Source: Symsagittifera roscoffensis
Lineage: Eukaryota; Xenacoelomorpha; Acoela; Convolutidae
Assembly: GCF_963678635.1 (NCBI RefSeq)
Contig: NC_087065.1
Location: 72,613,345-72,677,344 of the forward strand
DNA length: 64,000 bases
Direction of reading: 5' to 3'
Under the pieces are notes generated by a model. It made no database searches. It saw only the letters and a program-made list of their open reading frames with translations, and was not told the DNA's origin. Below are positions 22,801 through 37,800 of the stretch, piece by piece. Each line of letters opens with the position of its first letter. Position 1 is the first letter of the stretch. Made by a program: the position numbers and the translations under genes.

Positions 22801-25800
22801 TAGTGAACTAGAGGAAGGTGAACTAATGGACCAAAATCCTGTTCTAGCCACTCTCGAAGAAATGCTTAAAGTGAGTACTTTTTCTTTTGCTATCATTGAC
22901 CACCAAAAAATAAGTTTGCAAACCAGGTTGGTCTTTTAACTCTAACAATACTTTCGAATCAAACCTCAGCATTTGATCCGAAAGAACAATCGTATGCAAA
23001 TACTGCTAATAATCTTCGGGTTGCTCATTATGATTGTCAACTAATGACTTCTAACAAAATGTTCTCTCTAAATAAAGTAGCACCTTGCAAAGTCCAACCA
23101 GAAAATATTAAAGTAACCCATGCTTATGTTACTCTTTATCAGAGACATTATCGCGTAAAAGTAAATGCGACAATGTGTCGAATCAAACACCAATCAATGC
23201 GTTGGTTCTGCGATTCTTTTGATTCGAGTGGTATCGACGCTCGACAAAATATGATCACTACTGATCTCCATTTATCTGCCGATCAATGTAAATCGGCCGC
23301 CGACAGAGGCTATCTTAACCTAGGCTTTGCTAGTATTGGAAATATTCCTTTCAAATTTAAGGTTAAAACAGTAACTAATGCCCATGCTGGCAAAGTTGAC
23401 GGCGAACATCATAATGAATGTGATGGCCGTTCTTGGATTAAACTGGACACTTTTGAAACTTACATGCAAAATGTAACTCTGACTGTTAACCTCAAAGATG
23501 GAACAGTCAATAATTGGCAAAACATCCCTTTGCCCTGTCCAGTGTCTACAAATGGATGTGAAACAACGTCAATAGATTCTTTTGCTTATACTTGGGAAGA
23601 ACCCAAAAATTGCATTTTCACTGTTTTAAACAGATTTCCGACTAAAATTATTCGAAACGAAGAATCATACTACATAATTAAAGGCTTTTCTAGCCCGTCT
23701 ATTCATTCTACCCAAACAAGGGATTCTCAAAAATTCATGCTACAGGTGATAAATAAACCGCAATCTCTTTGTGGTCATCCCAGAAAAGTGTATCCAACTT
23801 CATATGATTCACTTTTTATTGCATACACTGACGGTTTCAATATGGATACTGGAATCCAAGTTAAACCAACCCCAGAAACGGGAACTATTCATAATGCCGG
23901 CCAACCAAATTCTACTTTTCTCACAACAAGTGATGATTTGCCGCCACTCAAATTCTCAACTAGTCAAATTGACTACGAAGCTCATATAGGAACCAAATTG
24001 GACTATATTCTTTTTAATAGCTTCTACAGGCTCAGAACGGCCGAGTTAGCCCTTCTGCAAAATCAATGTGAGCTAGAACGCTCCTCAATATTAAATACTC
24101 CAATGCTTTCACTTGAAAGCCCACGTTTGGCTGGCTATATTTTAACTCAGAACCGCTCTATGTTCTTAGAGACCAATGGCAATGTTGCCTGACTCTACTA
24201 TTGTCCGAAATTTTACTCACCTTTGCAATTAATGGATGAATGCTATAATCGCATTCCCAATATGTATAAGGAAAATATTCGATTTGTCGATCCAATTACG
24301 CGACAAACTTTTCAGTCGGCAGATCTACAAGACTGCTCCGACAAACATTCAAATCTCTTTCAACTAGATGTTGATGATGATAAGTCCTGGATTGAATTAA
24401 CCCCCCAAATCACAAGGGTTACAGGACCATATCTCTTTAAACCAAAAGAGATAATTCAACAGAGTAAGCATTCTTTAGTCTCTAGCCAAGGCGCTTCAAT
24501 CTACACTTATGCTCAAATGCAAAAATTCTGGAATATGATTTCCGATAATTCAGAGATGAAAGGAATACTGCAAGTATCCAGGTCCTTTCTAAACGCTCAA
24601 AAATTTCTTTTCACGGACTCATATAGCCCACTAGGCTCTTCTCAAAGAATATATTTGGACTATCTCATCTCTCCAAACTTTTGGAAAAACGAATACACCC
24701 GTATATTCGGGAAAGTACAATACTATTTAGAAAAATGCGAAATAGTCTTCGCCTCTTTTCTATTTGTGAAATTCATACTAGATTGTCTAATATTCATAAT
24801 AAAGGCTATGCATTTTCACAAAATCACCGGCCGCTCACTACACTTTGGCAAAGTATTGCTTGCCGCCTCATATAATATACTTTTCACTTCCATAGTGACC
24901 TCAATTTTCACTCAAGATGAGCAAACTGAAAGAATAGAACAAGAATGTGATCAGAAAATACAAGCCCCTCTTTTAGAGGAAATTGATAAAATCAACCAGG
25001 ATCGCATGTATCCTCACATCCAATTAACAAGTTTTGAGAGAAGAACTCAAAACTTGGATCACCCAACAAACCCAGTCTAATAAAAAAAATTCTACTGTTC
25101 TAGGATATACCAACAGATTCAACTATGGACGCAACACTTGATGACGACTTGAGAGATTTTGAGGATCTTCTCTCACTCCTGCCACCAACCGATCCACTGG
25201 ACTCGCATATTTCAGCACTCACTCAACAACCAACTGTTTCTACTACTACTACCCCCACTGCAAAGCCGACCTCAACACGATCCTTCGTTGAGCCACTACT
25301 TCAAACCAATTCAGTCGTCCCAATAACTACAGCATCAAAGCCACCACCCCTAAAAGTTTCACCCCCTGATTTCAAAATACCCCTGGTTCCCTCGAATTCC
25401 AAAATTAAAAAGCGAACCCAGATTGTAAGACCATATAAGATACTAACGGCAAATACGCCGGTATCAACTTCTCAATATCCAATGACCATTAGGCGACAGC
25501 CCTTACACCCCACTGAATTAAATACTAAATTACACATTCAGTTAGAAAGGGAACGATACATTAATTCTAACAGCAATCCCGGCTTCGATATGGATCTCAA
25601 TTATGCTTTGAATCCATTAATCAATCGTTTTAAATTAGAAGCCTATCACCCTATAAAAAAAATGTACTCCATAACTAATTCCCTTCTTGAATATCAAAAA
25701 ATCTATGTCACAGCAAAATATCTGACAGCAAAATTTCAAACCCCCCAGTTAGATGACTATACTGAGCAAATTCAGCGCAGTCATATACATGAAACGCATC

Positions 25801-28800
25801 AAATCCGGGAGCTGAAAAAGCAAATCCACAATTTGAAAACAAAAAATCACCACTTTATAGCCCGGTTGGAAGGAAAATTATAGAAATTTATCCTTTCATT
25901 TAAAAATTTATCCTTTCATTTTATTTAGCTATGTAGTATAGCTACTAATTTTGCCTTTTCCAACAATTTTGATTTTTATAAAAAACAAAAAAACACCCTT
26001 TTGTATGAACCAGTCCTCCCCTTATTACGCATATGGACACCCACTTCACATACTTCAGGACAAAAAGGAAACTTCGAGAAGAGAATGTTCAAGGAATGAT
26101 AATATTAAACTGACCTGCAAACTTTTGAGAAACAAATAATTTTGATGTATTTAATTTTATAGTTAAATCTCTTGGTGGTGTAAACTCTATTTTTGATTTA
26201 TAAATGTAACTGATGTATTTATATTCATTCAATCCTGACTCAAAGTATCAGATGTTCAAAAACATCTGCTACCTATCTTTACCAACAAACTATTGAACAA
26301 ACTTCATGAGATTGCAAGAAAAAGCTTTGATCGATAAACAATTACCCTACTATTCAAGTGAAAGTAAAAATGAAAGTTTTAGTTTTTTTCCTCTCCAAAT
26401 AGGAGGATGGATATGTTCTGATTTCAAATAGAAACAGAAACATGAATTATTTTATTGAGCTCACAAAGTGTGACGCCGCCGCCACCACAAAATAAATATG
26501 TTTTTATTCCCTTGCAAAAGGAAGGGAAATGCTATTGGAATAATTCGTATAACATTTTAAGCATTGAGAATTGAAACGACTATTCTCGTTCAACGCGAAT
26601 AATAACGATTCCTCTTGTAAAATACGAGCATACGAAACATTCTTCGCGTAAAATACGAAAGTACGAATAGAGAATATGAAGTTAAGAAGTAACTTCTCAT
26701 TTGATACGAAAAGTGGTACGATTTCCCATCTGAGTATAAATAGAAGCTCAAAACTACGGGAATTCATTTCCAACAATTTCTCTTCTAACACCACTACCTC
26801 CCTCTCTAATATCCCAACAATTTCTCTTCTAACACCAACACCACTCTCTTCAAGCACCCCAACCATTCTCTAAAATAATATCCATTCTCAGTAAAAATAT
26901 CTCTAATCTCACCGTTAAAATAGATATTGAGTCAAAAGGCAACTTGCTGTAAATTCATACTAACTTCTTTTCTAATAAAATATTTCTCAGCGATTTTTAG
27001 ATTTACTTTCTAAGATAGAAAGTAGAAAGGACCCTTTATTCCTAGCAAGCGTTTTGTCCGGCGCACATAATGTTGCTAGCTCAGAATATTCTGTGTAGGG
27101 ATGAGGTGTCACAGCAGAGGGAGTTGAGCGTCCGGAGTGGGAAAACTATTAGAGACATGGAGAGTGTCATCACAAGGCAGAAAAACAAACTCAGGGTAAG
27201 CTAATTCAGTTCAAACTAATGCGCACGGCGCTTCAGACCGTGTAATCAAAGAGTTGCGGCGGTCTGTGGGTTAAAAACGATAGTTAATTGGGGGAAATTG
27301 GGTCTATTTTACTCATGTAGTTATTGAGGAAGGGGCGATATCTAGATTTTATTTGGGCAAGGGAGCGCCTAATCGAAAGTGCGAAAACCTGCTCTGTTTC
27401 AAACTTCCGGTGGTCTCAAGGGGAGAATTTGAGCGGGGCCTTTTCTATGGTTTTTTGAACTCTATTAGAGTGAGTTTTCCATGAAATATTTTCCATTTTT
27501 TAAAATTGTGGCTTAATTATGTAATTAATGGGATAAAAGGCGATTGACTCGTTTGCTTCTTTACGCTTGCGATACAAAATGAAGTGTTCCACTTGCGATG
27601 CAACATATCACAAGTGGTTATATTTATGTTGTATCGCCCTAAACTAACAAGAAGTGTTCCACATCTTGTTAGTTTAGGGTCAGTGTTGAACCACTTATCA
27701 TGCGACGTAAAGAGACTACGTGAACCTTTAGTGTTAGAAAAAACAAGCTATCTACTTGTAAAAAAGTCGTGTAGTTTATTCAGATAGTTACTTGAAATTA
27801 CATAGGCAAGTCTGACTTTGCGCGAATGGACTTATGGTTGAAATGAAACTCGGGTGCATTGAATAGTAAAAAGTAAAAGTATAAAAGGAATAGTATGCTG
27901 AACGTTTAGTTAGTTTTTCTGGAACACTGGTGTCATGAAGATACAATTGGAAAATCCATTGTTTTATTTCTTGACGTTTAAAACGTCATTTAAGAGATGA
28001 TAATTTTCATTGTCAATTTTCAATCACCCTAGTGTATAACAGTGTGCGGTATTTAGGACGGAGACGTTTCAACCATCATTTGAAAGATGATTTTTTTGAT
28101 GTCATTTTTGGACGCATTTGAGTATAACTACGTGTGTTTGTGTTGTTTAGGACGTGGAGGAGTCGCGAGTGGGAGACATGCAGGGACTGAGTGACAAGCT
28201 GTACAGTTTGAGGGAGGAGCACCACGAACTCCGGAACAGGTGCTCTAAGCTGGACAACATGAACAAACATCTCAGACTGGAAGTGGACAGGGCACACAGG
28301 CAGATAGCACTAGGACTCAAAAAGGTGGTTTAAAATTCCAAGAGGGGGAGGGGAGAAAGAATAAAGCTGGTCAAGTGGGTTAGGCACATGTCTCTCAACA
28401 CGAGGTTTTTATAAAAGTTCAGCTTTGAAAACCAAGAAAACAGTGTTATTTTTAATTTCAAAACGAATTCTTCCGCATTTAAAATATTTATTTCGTTTTT
28501 TGAGTGCTATCAAACTGTATATAAAGAACAAATTACAGAGTATTTTTTGCAGTACTTTTTTCTTAATTGCATTTTTTATTTAAAAATTTTGTTTTTGATT
28601 CTTTTTGCAATGAAAGGATGATTTAAGAATTCGTTTTTGATTCTTTTTGCAATGGAAGGATGATTTTTTAGGTGTCTGCCATTTCTAAATTTCTGTCAGT
28701 TTATTGTCCCGACTTTCGAAGAAAACGGAATGTTTATGCTCGGTGTGGTTTTTTTATTCAGTCAATTTTCGCCGACCGAAATAATAGTTTTTGATAAAAA

Positions 28801-31800
28801 ATTTTTATACCCCATTGAAGATATCATCGACTTCCTGAGTTCAAATCTAGAAAGATATTTTACCTCCAATCCTTTTTTGTTCTGGGGGTTTGAAAATTGC
28901 CAAACTGGCCATGTTTCGGACTGAATTATGCGCGCCTTGAAGAATTTATTCATCATGCTGAGAGCGTAACGCGAATTATTTATGCGTGGAAAATTATCTC
29001 GCATCAAAATCGTTCCAAATTGAATTGAGGCTAGCTAATCAGATCGGTCGTATTAATTTCGTACGACTCAACATTTCACACTTTGATATTGTCCAAAATT
29101 TATTGGTTTTCAATATTATCTTTTCCCAACAAACTATTCGATATGAGTTAAGGGAACGTCGGAACATTCAGGGCTTTGCCCTGGTGTACTAGCAGTCTTG
29201 TTGTTTACACAAGCATAGCTTGTGTTATAGCATGAACTATCTTTTTTTCTGACCTAAGTCAAAAATATTGTTGCGACGAAAATATTGTTGCGATAAAATA
29301 TGTTCATTTGATCAATAACCAGTGATTAAGTACAGCCAATGCTAAGGATATTAACACCGACTATTATTGTTCCGACTTTCGTAACGGAATATTAGTGCTC
29401 GGGGTGGTTTTCGTTTTATTTTGACAAATTTCGACTTTTTAACTAGCCATTTTTGACGGAATTTTCTAATATCATTTAAAAGATATTGTTGTCCTGAACT
29501 TAAATTTGAAAAGATATTTCACCTGTGAGCATTTTTTGTAAATTTTTTGGGGGTTTAAAAATTGCCATTTTAGTCAATTTAGGAAAACTAATGCGCGGTA
29601 GATTTCGGGCTATTAACGCGTAAGCGGAGATTTAATCCGTCCTAGAAATCGTTCCAAATTGGTTGAAGGAAGCTTATTTGCCATAATTGTTTTGTTACTT
29701 GGAGCGAAATTTAGCACTTTGTACTTGATATGGCGCGTGGGGGGATGATTTACACAAAAATCTCATAATAAAAAAATTCGTTTTGTTTTTATTACATTTA
29801 ATTTTTTCAAATTAGTTTTGCTCCATAGACTGCTCTATAAATTGAGGCATGTGCAATTGTAAATTTCTTTCTTTTTCAAGTTGACTAGTACTGCTAATGC
29901 GTCGTAATTTTCCCAGTAGCGGTTTCGGTCATATTTTTGCTGGTATATGTGAAGTACAACTTCGCCTCTGTGTTTATTTTTGCCTTCCGATTTTCCAATT
30001 CGAGTTTCCAATGAGTTTTTTTTCGATCTGCTATTTTTTTGTTTCTTATTTTTTGAACGTTTTATCGGTCATTCATTTGAAAGTTATCTGAGTTGTCTAG
30101 TTATATAGGAGTTATGGGTAATTGGCTAACAGTTGATTTTCTATTTGTCAAAAATGTTTCTGAAAATGCTTCAGATTTGGTTTTTATATCAGTGTTTTGC
30201 ATTGCATTTTTAATATACTCAAAAACCGTTTTCTTATCCTCTTCTGCCTAATTTAAACAGGAGGAGAAGCGTAGAAGGGACAATGAGCAGGTGTTCAATC
30301 AGGTCAGGGCACAGTTGGCAACGGGAGAGAGGATATCCGATAAAAAGTGAGTACCTGTCGTGTTCTGTTGGGAATAGAGACGTTGAGTTTTCATGTTGAA
30401 ATCTACCTTCTTCAGTCTCTAATCTCCTGATTTCAAATTTCAAAGACCTGCTCTTGTTTAGAATTTTGGCCATGATTGACCATTACGAAGGAGCCATAGA
30501 ACAGTTGAGGAGCAAAGTGGCATCCATGGTAGAGAGACAGAAACAGCAGAAGCAAAAGTGAGTGTGTTTCTTTCCGGATTTAATGAGACGCTGCCTCTGA
30601 GTCTCTTCATCAAGTTTTGTGTCAATAAACGAAGTGAAGACATTTAATAAGAGTAATGAACGTACTTATATAGGACTTGGTGATTTTTTTTGGTTTTTTT
30701 TTCAGGAAAATCTACTCAGGCTCAATTTTGATTTTTTGCGGTTTGACTTCTGATTTTTTTTTTAAAAAGTTCTTTTCTTTTCCTTTGTTTAAAGGAATGC
30801 AAACTCCAAAATCGTGTGAGAAAGAAGGCATCACTTCGTTTCCTTTTTTTTAAAGGAAGGCAAACTCCAAAATCGAACAGCAAAAATATAAAGGTCACTT
30901 AAAATGTAATCGAATATTTAGTTTCGAAAGTGGATTTTAATTTTCAGATTATCTGTAACAAAGCTGATAGCTTCGAACCCTTTCTGTTCGAATTGCCATT
31001 TCATAAGTTAAATTTAATATATATTAAGCTGACAACCAGTCTTCAGAGATGCTAACAACGTTAGTGATCTTTACTAACGGATACAAATTTAAATAAATTT
31101 AGATAACAAGATAAGAGTTTATGGAGTGACAGTTCATAGTTCAGCAATGGAATTTCACTTTTCCCTCCTCTAGGTTCTTTCCCTCGCTTTGAGAATTAAA
31201 ACGCATTGCCTTCGAAATTCTGTCACGAGCAATATGTGATTCGTTGCTGTGTTTCGCGCAGATCTAAGCTAGAGCACTGTTTTGACTTTTTCTTTTTAAC
31301 TCATGTTGAGTAGTTTCTGTTAACTCGAGTTGAGTAGTTTCAACTCATTTTTGCAATCACCGCCGTACCCGAACTGATATACTCCTGTTGCTTCCGTGCT
31401 GCCGGCACTTTAGGTCTGATAAAGCTGGCCAAAAGTATTATCATCAGTGGGAACAGCGTTGATTGGATGTCCATCAGTTTATTATTCCGAAGCAGGCCAT
31501 GTATTGGATGCAGGGTTCATGCTCTGAGGGCGCTCCATCGCCGTTACCATGTAATAAAGCTGATAGTTTTGAACTTTTTCTCTTCAAAATGCCATTTCGC
31601 AAGTTAAATTTACTATATATGAAGCTAGCAACCGGTCTTGAGGGTTGCTCATAAAGTTAGTCATCTTTACTAACGTGTAAAAATATCAATAAGTTTAGAT
31701 AACAAGATATGAAATCATTGAGGAATAGTTCATTGTTGATCAGTGGAATGTCTGTCACTTTACCCAGCAAATTGAAAATTTTACCTTTTGATCCACCCTT

Positions 31801-34800
31801 CTCAAATTGGATTAATTTTTTCAAAAACGATCAAACATAATTTCTTTATGTAATTCAAAGAGCTTTAACGGTATATAGTTTTTCTTAATTCGTAAGTTGA
31901 TTTTTTAAAAACAAGTCAATTTTTTTTTCGATTTTCGTGCGTTCTTTACTCTTTTCCAACTGTTCATTGGCAATGTTTTAGGTCTCGCCATTCCTTTTTT
32001 TTTTAGTGTCAATGAAAATTATTGACGCCCAAATTTATATTTGTCGGTTAGCCTTTGGACTCTTTTCAATTCAGCTGTCAAATGGAAGGAAAGTTACGCT
32101 CTCCAATAACGCTCTCTGATCAAATTACGCTAATAGTCCAATTGATGTGAAAAAACGTGAATGACTTCTAGTTTCGATTGTGAACTTTAATTTTTGGTTC
32201 TCCCAGTAGTTTGAAAAATTGATCCAGTTTTCTCAAATTGATTTAATTTTATAGTCAGCAATTTTGTTTCATCTCTTGAAAGTGTTGTGGAAATTTGTCT
32301 TTGAGTGTGTTTCAGTTTTTTGAAGTTTTTGAGTTTTATTCTAATTAAATACAAGTACAGATTCACCTTCATTTCACAGATCAACGGTTTTTTGCATTTA
32401 CCCTCATAGAAATGTCATTTTTTTGTGTTAGAAATCTGTCGATGATGACCACAACAGACATAGATGAGACCACTCTTGTGGACACCACAGGGGAAGAGGA
32501 AGAAGACTATTCAGTCCATGACAGCTCTGCTGACAAAACAAGAAACACACTACACGAGTACTCTACACTGTCTCTGCAAAGTGCCGCCAGTAGCAGTAGA
32601 AGAACGAGAGAGCAGGATGAAGACAATCCAAAGGAGGCGGTTCACTACTACAGGCACTTGTGTGAGGTAGTCATAGCCAATAGTAGTCATACTTGATAAG
32701 TAGTCATACTTACTTGGCACTTTCCTTTAGAATATAATAATTTGCTCTTTCTTGTCCAATTCGAAAAAAAAAACTTCACAAAGAGTTTTGTGGGTTGAAT
32801 TTTTGTTATAGGGCAAGTGGCTGTATTGAGAAAAACTGTTTAATTTTCTTTTTAATTGACGTATTTAAGGTTGAAGTGTTTTTCTGAGAGAAATATGATG
32901 AAAATTAACAGAATTGACGCAGATGGCAGATAACTTCGCGAATAGTCTAATTGGCTCTAAATGATGATGCGGAATTATTTGTGTTGCGGAAGTTCCATTT
33001 ATCAACATATGCTCTATTTTTAGAGGGAAAAAACGAAATGATAATGACTTGATTGAATCATTTGCAGCTCTCTTTTAGTTTGAGAGTTGAGTTTGATTGA
33101 CAGCTTTATAATAATTGGGTAAATTACCTGAGGAGAGTAATACACCAATTGTTAGTAAGGGTAGTTTTAAGGGTTGAGTCAAAGGAGTTCCATGCAGTTG
33201 GGCATCAGTTGAGTAAGTACATGAAAAATAATACAATAGTAAATCAGGGATAAAACTAAGGTAAATATAATATCATAAATAGGGATATTATATTACATGG
33301 TACGGGGAATACTAAAAGGCGAACGTTAGAAAAAGGGGAACTGTTAATAAGGGGGTTATTCAGAAAAGTTGATATTAATCCCGAGTTTTCGTATAAATTG
33401 AAACATTATTTTACCTGAAAGTTTGTCATTTCCTTGTAAGTCATGCTGTTTTTGAAAAGTTGAGAGAAACGAGTGAGTCAGCTTGGCTGTAATGTCAAAA
33501 GTCAAGTTGAGAGAAAGGTGACCTTAATTGTTTACAATTAACACCCGCCCACATTTGCAGAGCTTGCAAATAAAGTATTGAATAAAATAGTAAGGATACG
33601 GTAAAATACAAAGATAAGGGAACCAGTAGATAAGGGAACCAGAAATTGTTCTTTTTCATCTTCATCTTGGTTTGTCTATCGTTGAGCTGATTGTCTTAGT
33701 TGAATTGACGAGTCGTAGATTTGTTCATCTTTGTCGAGTTGATATGTTGAAGGCTGAGTTGCGTGATTATTTGGTTGGTTAGCTATTTGGAGCTTGGTTA
33801 CTGCGAAACTGGGAAAACGCGGCTCAATTTGACCACAGGTCGAACTTTGAATCCAGTTGGCGTTTTCAGCTTCACTGAGCGGACTATTCCATCTTGTCCA
33901 GGAAAGGTTTCCACCACTTTAGCAAGAGGCCACAGTCCACGAGGTGTAAAATCCTCCAACATCCAGACCATGTCGTCGGGTTGCAAATTGGAAGTCGCAG
34001 AAGTCCACTTTGATCGTTTCTGCTGACCTGGTAAGTACTCTCGAAGAAAGCGATTCCAGAAGTGATCTGCGAGTAGTTGGGATGCTTTCCATGATTTTGA
34101 CAGAGATAAATCCTTGTCCTTGAAGATACCAGGCGGTAAATTTGGAGTTCCACGACCAAGAAGGAAATGGTTGGGAGTGAGAGGCAGATCATCTTTGATG
34201 TCGTCAGACACATTGGTTAAAGGTCGTGAATTCATGGTTGATTCAATTTCGGTCGTGAAAGTAGCCAGTGTTTCATAGGAGAGTGTTCTTGATCCGATGA
34301 CTTTGTACAGGGAAAGTTTAAATATCTGAACTAGTCGTTCCCAAGAACCACCAAAATGAGGGGCCGCAGGAGGGTTGAATTTCCATTCGAGTGATACGTC
34401 CAGCTGATTGATGCTTTCCACAAATTCTTTGTTCTTTTCCAAGTTGTCTAGACATTTCTTCAGCTCAGAATTGGAGCCCACAAAACTTGTCCCACAATCA
34501 GAAACCATTTTCGATGGTTTTCCTCGCCGGGCAAAAAAGCGTCTGATACAAAGAAGAGTGCTGTCTGTCGATAGTCCTAATGAGATTTCAAGATGCACAG
34601 CTCTGATCACTAAGCATGTGAACAGTAAAATATACGCTTGGTATTGTTTTCCTTGAAGGATGATGGGAAAAGGTCCAACGTAGTCCAATCCAGTCGTTGC
34701 AAAAGGAAAATGATTTTTTGATGGCAGTCGATCAATTGGAAGATCTGACATCTGAGGGTAGTCGACTTGTTGTTGCATTCTTCTGCAGGGTATACAACTG

Positions 34801-37800
34801 TGTATGATACTTTTCAGCATGACGCGGCAGCGAAGAATCCAGTAGTTTTCCTGTGCTATGGCCATTGCTTGTTCCTTTCCGCAGTGGGAATGTAGAACAT
34901 GGATGTTAGCTAACAGCAGGCGAACATTGGGGTTTTCACCAGCGAGAATGATTGGATATCTAGCTGATAGCATGATAGGGGCACGCGTGAGACGTCCACG
35001 AGAACGCAGGATACCGAAGTTGTCCACAAACGGTGCTAATGTTCGAAGTCTACTTTTGCCTTCAATTGGTTTTTCTTTTTTGATGTCTGAAATTTCAGAG
35101 ACAAAATCTGTCCTTTGGGCAGTTTTAATTATGAGAAAGTGCGATTTCGTTAGATGCAAGAGTTGAAGATCGACCTTCGACTGTTTGTTGATCTTCCGTT
35201 TGAGATTTTCTGCGAATAAGAAGCAGTATGCAACTGTCCGTATTAGTCTTTTCCAGTTGCTGAAGCGTTTGATGTCAAATATAGGCTCAAATTTAGCCTC
35301 TAATGAAGTAACGAATACAGGAATGTTCTCAAGCCGAATGTTTTCCTGTGAAGGCCATTGAGAAGAATCGTTCAACTGAAATTCCGGTCCTAGTAGCCAC
35401 CGACAGCTTGAGGTCATTTCTAAAGCAATGTATCCTCTGGTACCGTCGTCAGCAGGATGTAGCAGAGTTGGAACGTGAAACCACTGTTCAGGTTTAGAAA
35501 CGTCTAAAATTTTCTGAAGCCGATTAGCGACGAAAATTTTGTGTCGTATTTCAGGTGTTCGCAGCCAATACAAAACAGTAGTGCTGTCAGACCAGAAATA
35601 AGTTTTTTCAACTTTGAGGTCAATTTCCTCTGAAACAAAGAGCGATAGTTGGGCAGCATATACTGCAGCTTGCAACTCGAGATTGGGAATTGTAACACGT
35701 TTCATAGGAGCGACTCTTGTCTTTCCTATTATAAACTTCAAAGATGTGGAGCCGTCGCTGTAGACTATTCTTAGGTAGCAAACAGCAGCGAGAGCGAATT
35801 CTGATGCATCACAAAACGTGTGAAGCTGGATTGAAGCAGGGTTTTCTTTATCAAAGAAGTTCCTTTGGAATGAAACAGTTTCGAAATTTTCCATTTCGTC
35901 TACCCAAAGTTTGAAATCGGGAAGTTTATCCGTGTCTAATGGAGTATCCCACTTAACACCTTGTGACCAAACAGATTGGAGAACTTTTCGAATCCGAATT
36001 GTCAATGGAGCCACTATTCCGAGTGGGTCAAATAAAGAAGCGGTATACTTCAGGAGTTTCCGTTGCGTAGCAATGCCAATACGTAGAATTTTTACAAACT
36101 TTTTGTTATCGATGAAGTAGCAGTCAGTGTTGGTATTCCAGTGAACACCGAGAACTCGTTGATGTTTAGGCGTTGGATCATTAGGGCTGACTAAAATATT
36201 TGGATCAATTGAATCCAGGAATGGTTTACTGTTTGAGTTCCACTTATTCAAGTTGAACCCACCTCGAGATAAAGATCCTCGTAGTTGTGTCATTTGTTGG
36301 AGGGCTTCTTCTACCGTTGACGAAGTGACATACAAATCATCCATGTAGATATTCCGTTGAATGATTTCAGAAGCCAGAGGAAAGTCGTTTTTACTGTCTG
36401 ATGCACATCGTCGTACTGCGTAGCAAGCCACGCATGGTGAGTCTGTGGCACCGAAAATGTGTCGTGTATATTCGTGAGTTTCTAATTTAACATTTTCTTT
36501 CCAAAGGTATCTTAGAAAAGGTCTATCCTTTGGGCTGACTAGCACTTGCATAAACATAGCATCTATGTCAGCAGATATTGCTATTTTATTTTGTCGAAAG
36601 CGAATTATGAGACCTGTTAAGTTGCACAAAAGATCGGGCCCTTTGAGCAAACTCGAGTTGAGGGATTTACCCTGAAAAATGCTGGAAGCATTTGAGACTC
36701 GTCTAACTTTGTCTGGTTTGTTGACATTTGTCACTGGATGATGCGGCAAATACCAAGATTTGATTGCAGTGTCATGTTTTGCATCTATTTTGGTGACAAA
36801 GCCTTTTTCTAAGTCAGTGATGACTGTTGCGCGGTATTTCTCCCTTAAATCAGGTTTACTTTTAAGGCGAAATTCGAGGCTGTTGAGTTGCTTTTCAGCT
36901 AGCCAACGGTTATTTGGAAGATCAGTATCCTCTTTCCAAAGAAGGTCAATTTGATAGTGACCATCTACTAAAGTACAAGAGTTTTCGAGAATATCGATTG
37001 CTCTTTTATCCGATTTTGAGTGCGAGCGTTTTGAAGAAGCGATGCCTGTGTTTTCTATTTTCATCCAGTTGAGAACTTTCTGGTATAATTTTTCATCTAA
37101 GTTATTGTGTGAATGAACTTGTGTGAAGTTCACCGGAACAGATGGAACGGAATTATATTGCGTTTTGTTCCGACCTGTGCATGTCCATCCCAAAAGGGTT
37201 TCGATAGCCCAGGGAACATTCTTGGGGCCATAAACGGTATTTTTGATCTCATGATATTCTGGATTGTTGTTTCCGATGACTAGCGATATGCTATTGTCGT
37301 TTAAGTCCGGGTATTTAACATGCTTTAAATGTGGAAAATTGTTGCACATTGCGTTTAGTTGAAAAATATCAACTGGGGCCAAATTATTTTCATCTACCGT
37401 GAGTACGTCATCGAGCGTCATTGGAGTCGATGTGCTTTTGTATGGTCTAATTTGTACATCCACAGATGTAACTTGAACTGACTTGGTCTCATGATATCCA
37501 GATATGGGAAGTGAGTGCTTCTTGTTGACGTCCAAGCCTAGTTGAGTTGCCACTGAGTCCAGTAGTAGAGTTACGCAGCTACCACTATCTAAGAAAGCGT
37601 AGGTACAAAGTGTTTTATCACCATTTGATAATTCGATTGGTACAAAAGCTGATTGACCTGATCTCTGACAAGCTATTGCGCGATTCACTGCAGCTTTACT
37701 AGGGTTTTTTCCATAAGTATCAGAAGGATCGTGGAGTAGAGTGTGGTGTTTTTTACCACAATTATCGGTTCGACAGAGCGATTTCGAATTGCAGTCAGTA

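Larger units (their letters stand above)
13460..27088 (+). mobile_element. Ty3/gypsy-type env-bearing LTR retroelement with a macrodomain in pol
   Basis: A 13.6-kb element in sense orientation in CEP70 intron 3. Its LTRs are 677 and 675 bp, begin TGTTCTGA and end TCAGAATA, and are about 97% alike by eye. A 4-bp TTCT target duplication flanks it (13456-13459, 27089-27092). Order: LTR, PBS-like site, gag, -1 frameshift signal, pol (protease, macrodomain, RT, RNase H, integrase, hydrophobic tail), antisense ORF, PPT-like tract, env-like gene, accessory ORF, PPT, LTR. Pol order PR-RT-RH-IN identifies the Ty3/gypsy lineage. Pol and env in this copy carry several frameshifts and stops, so it is not autonomous as written. 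It is unusually long for the group. Confidence 0.9.
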
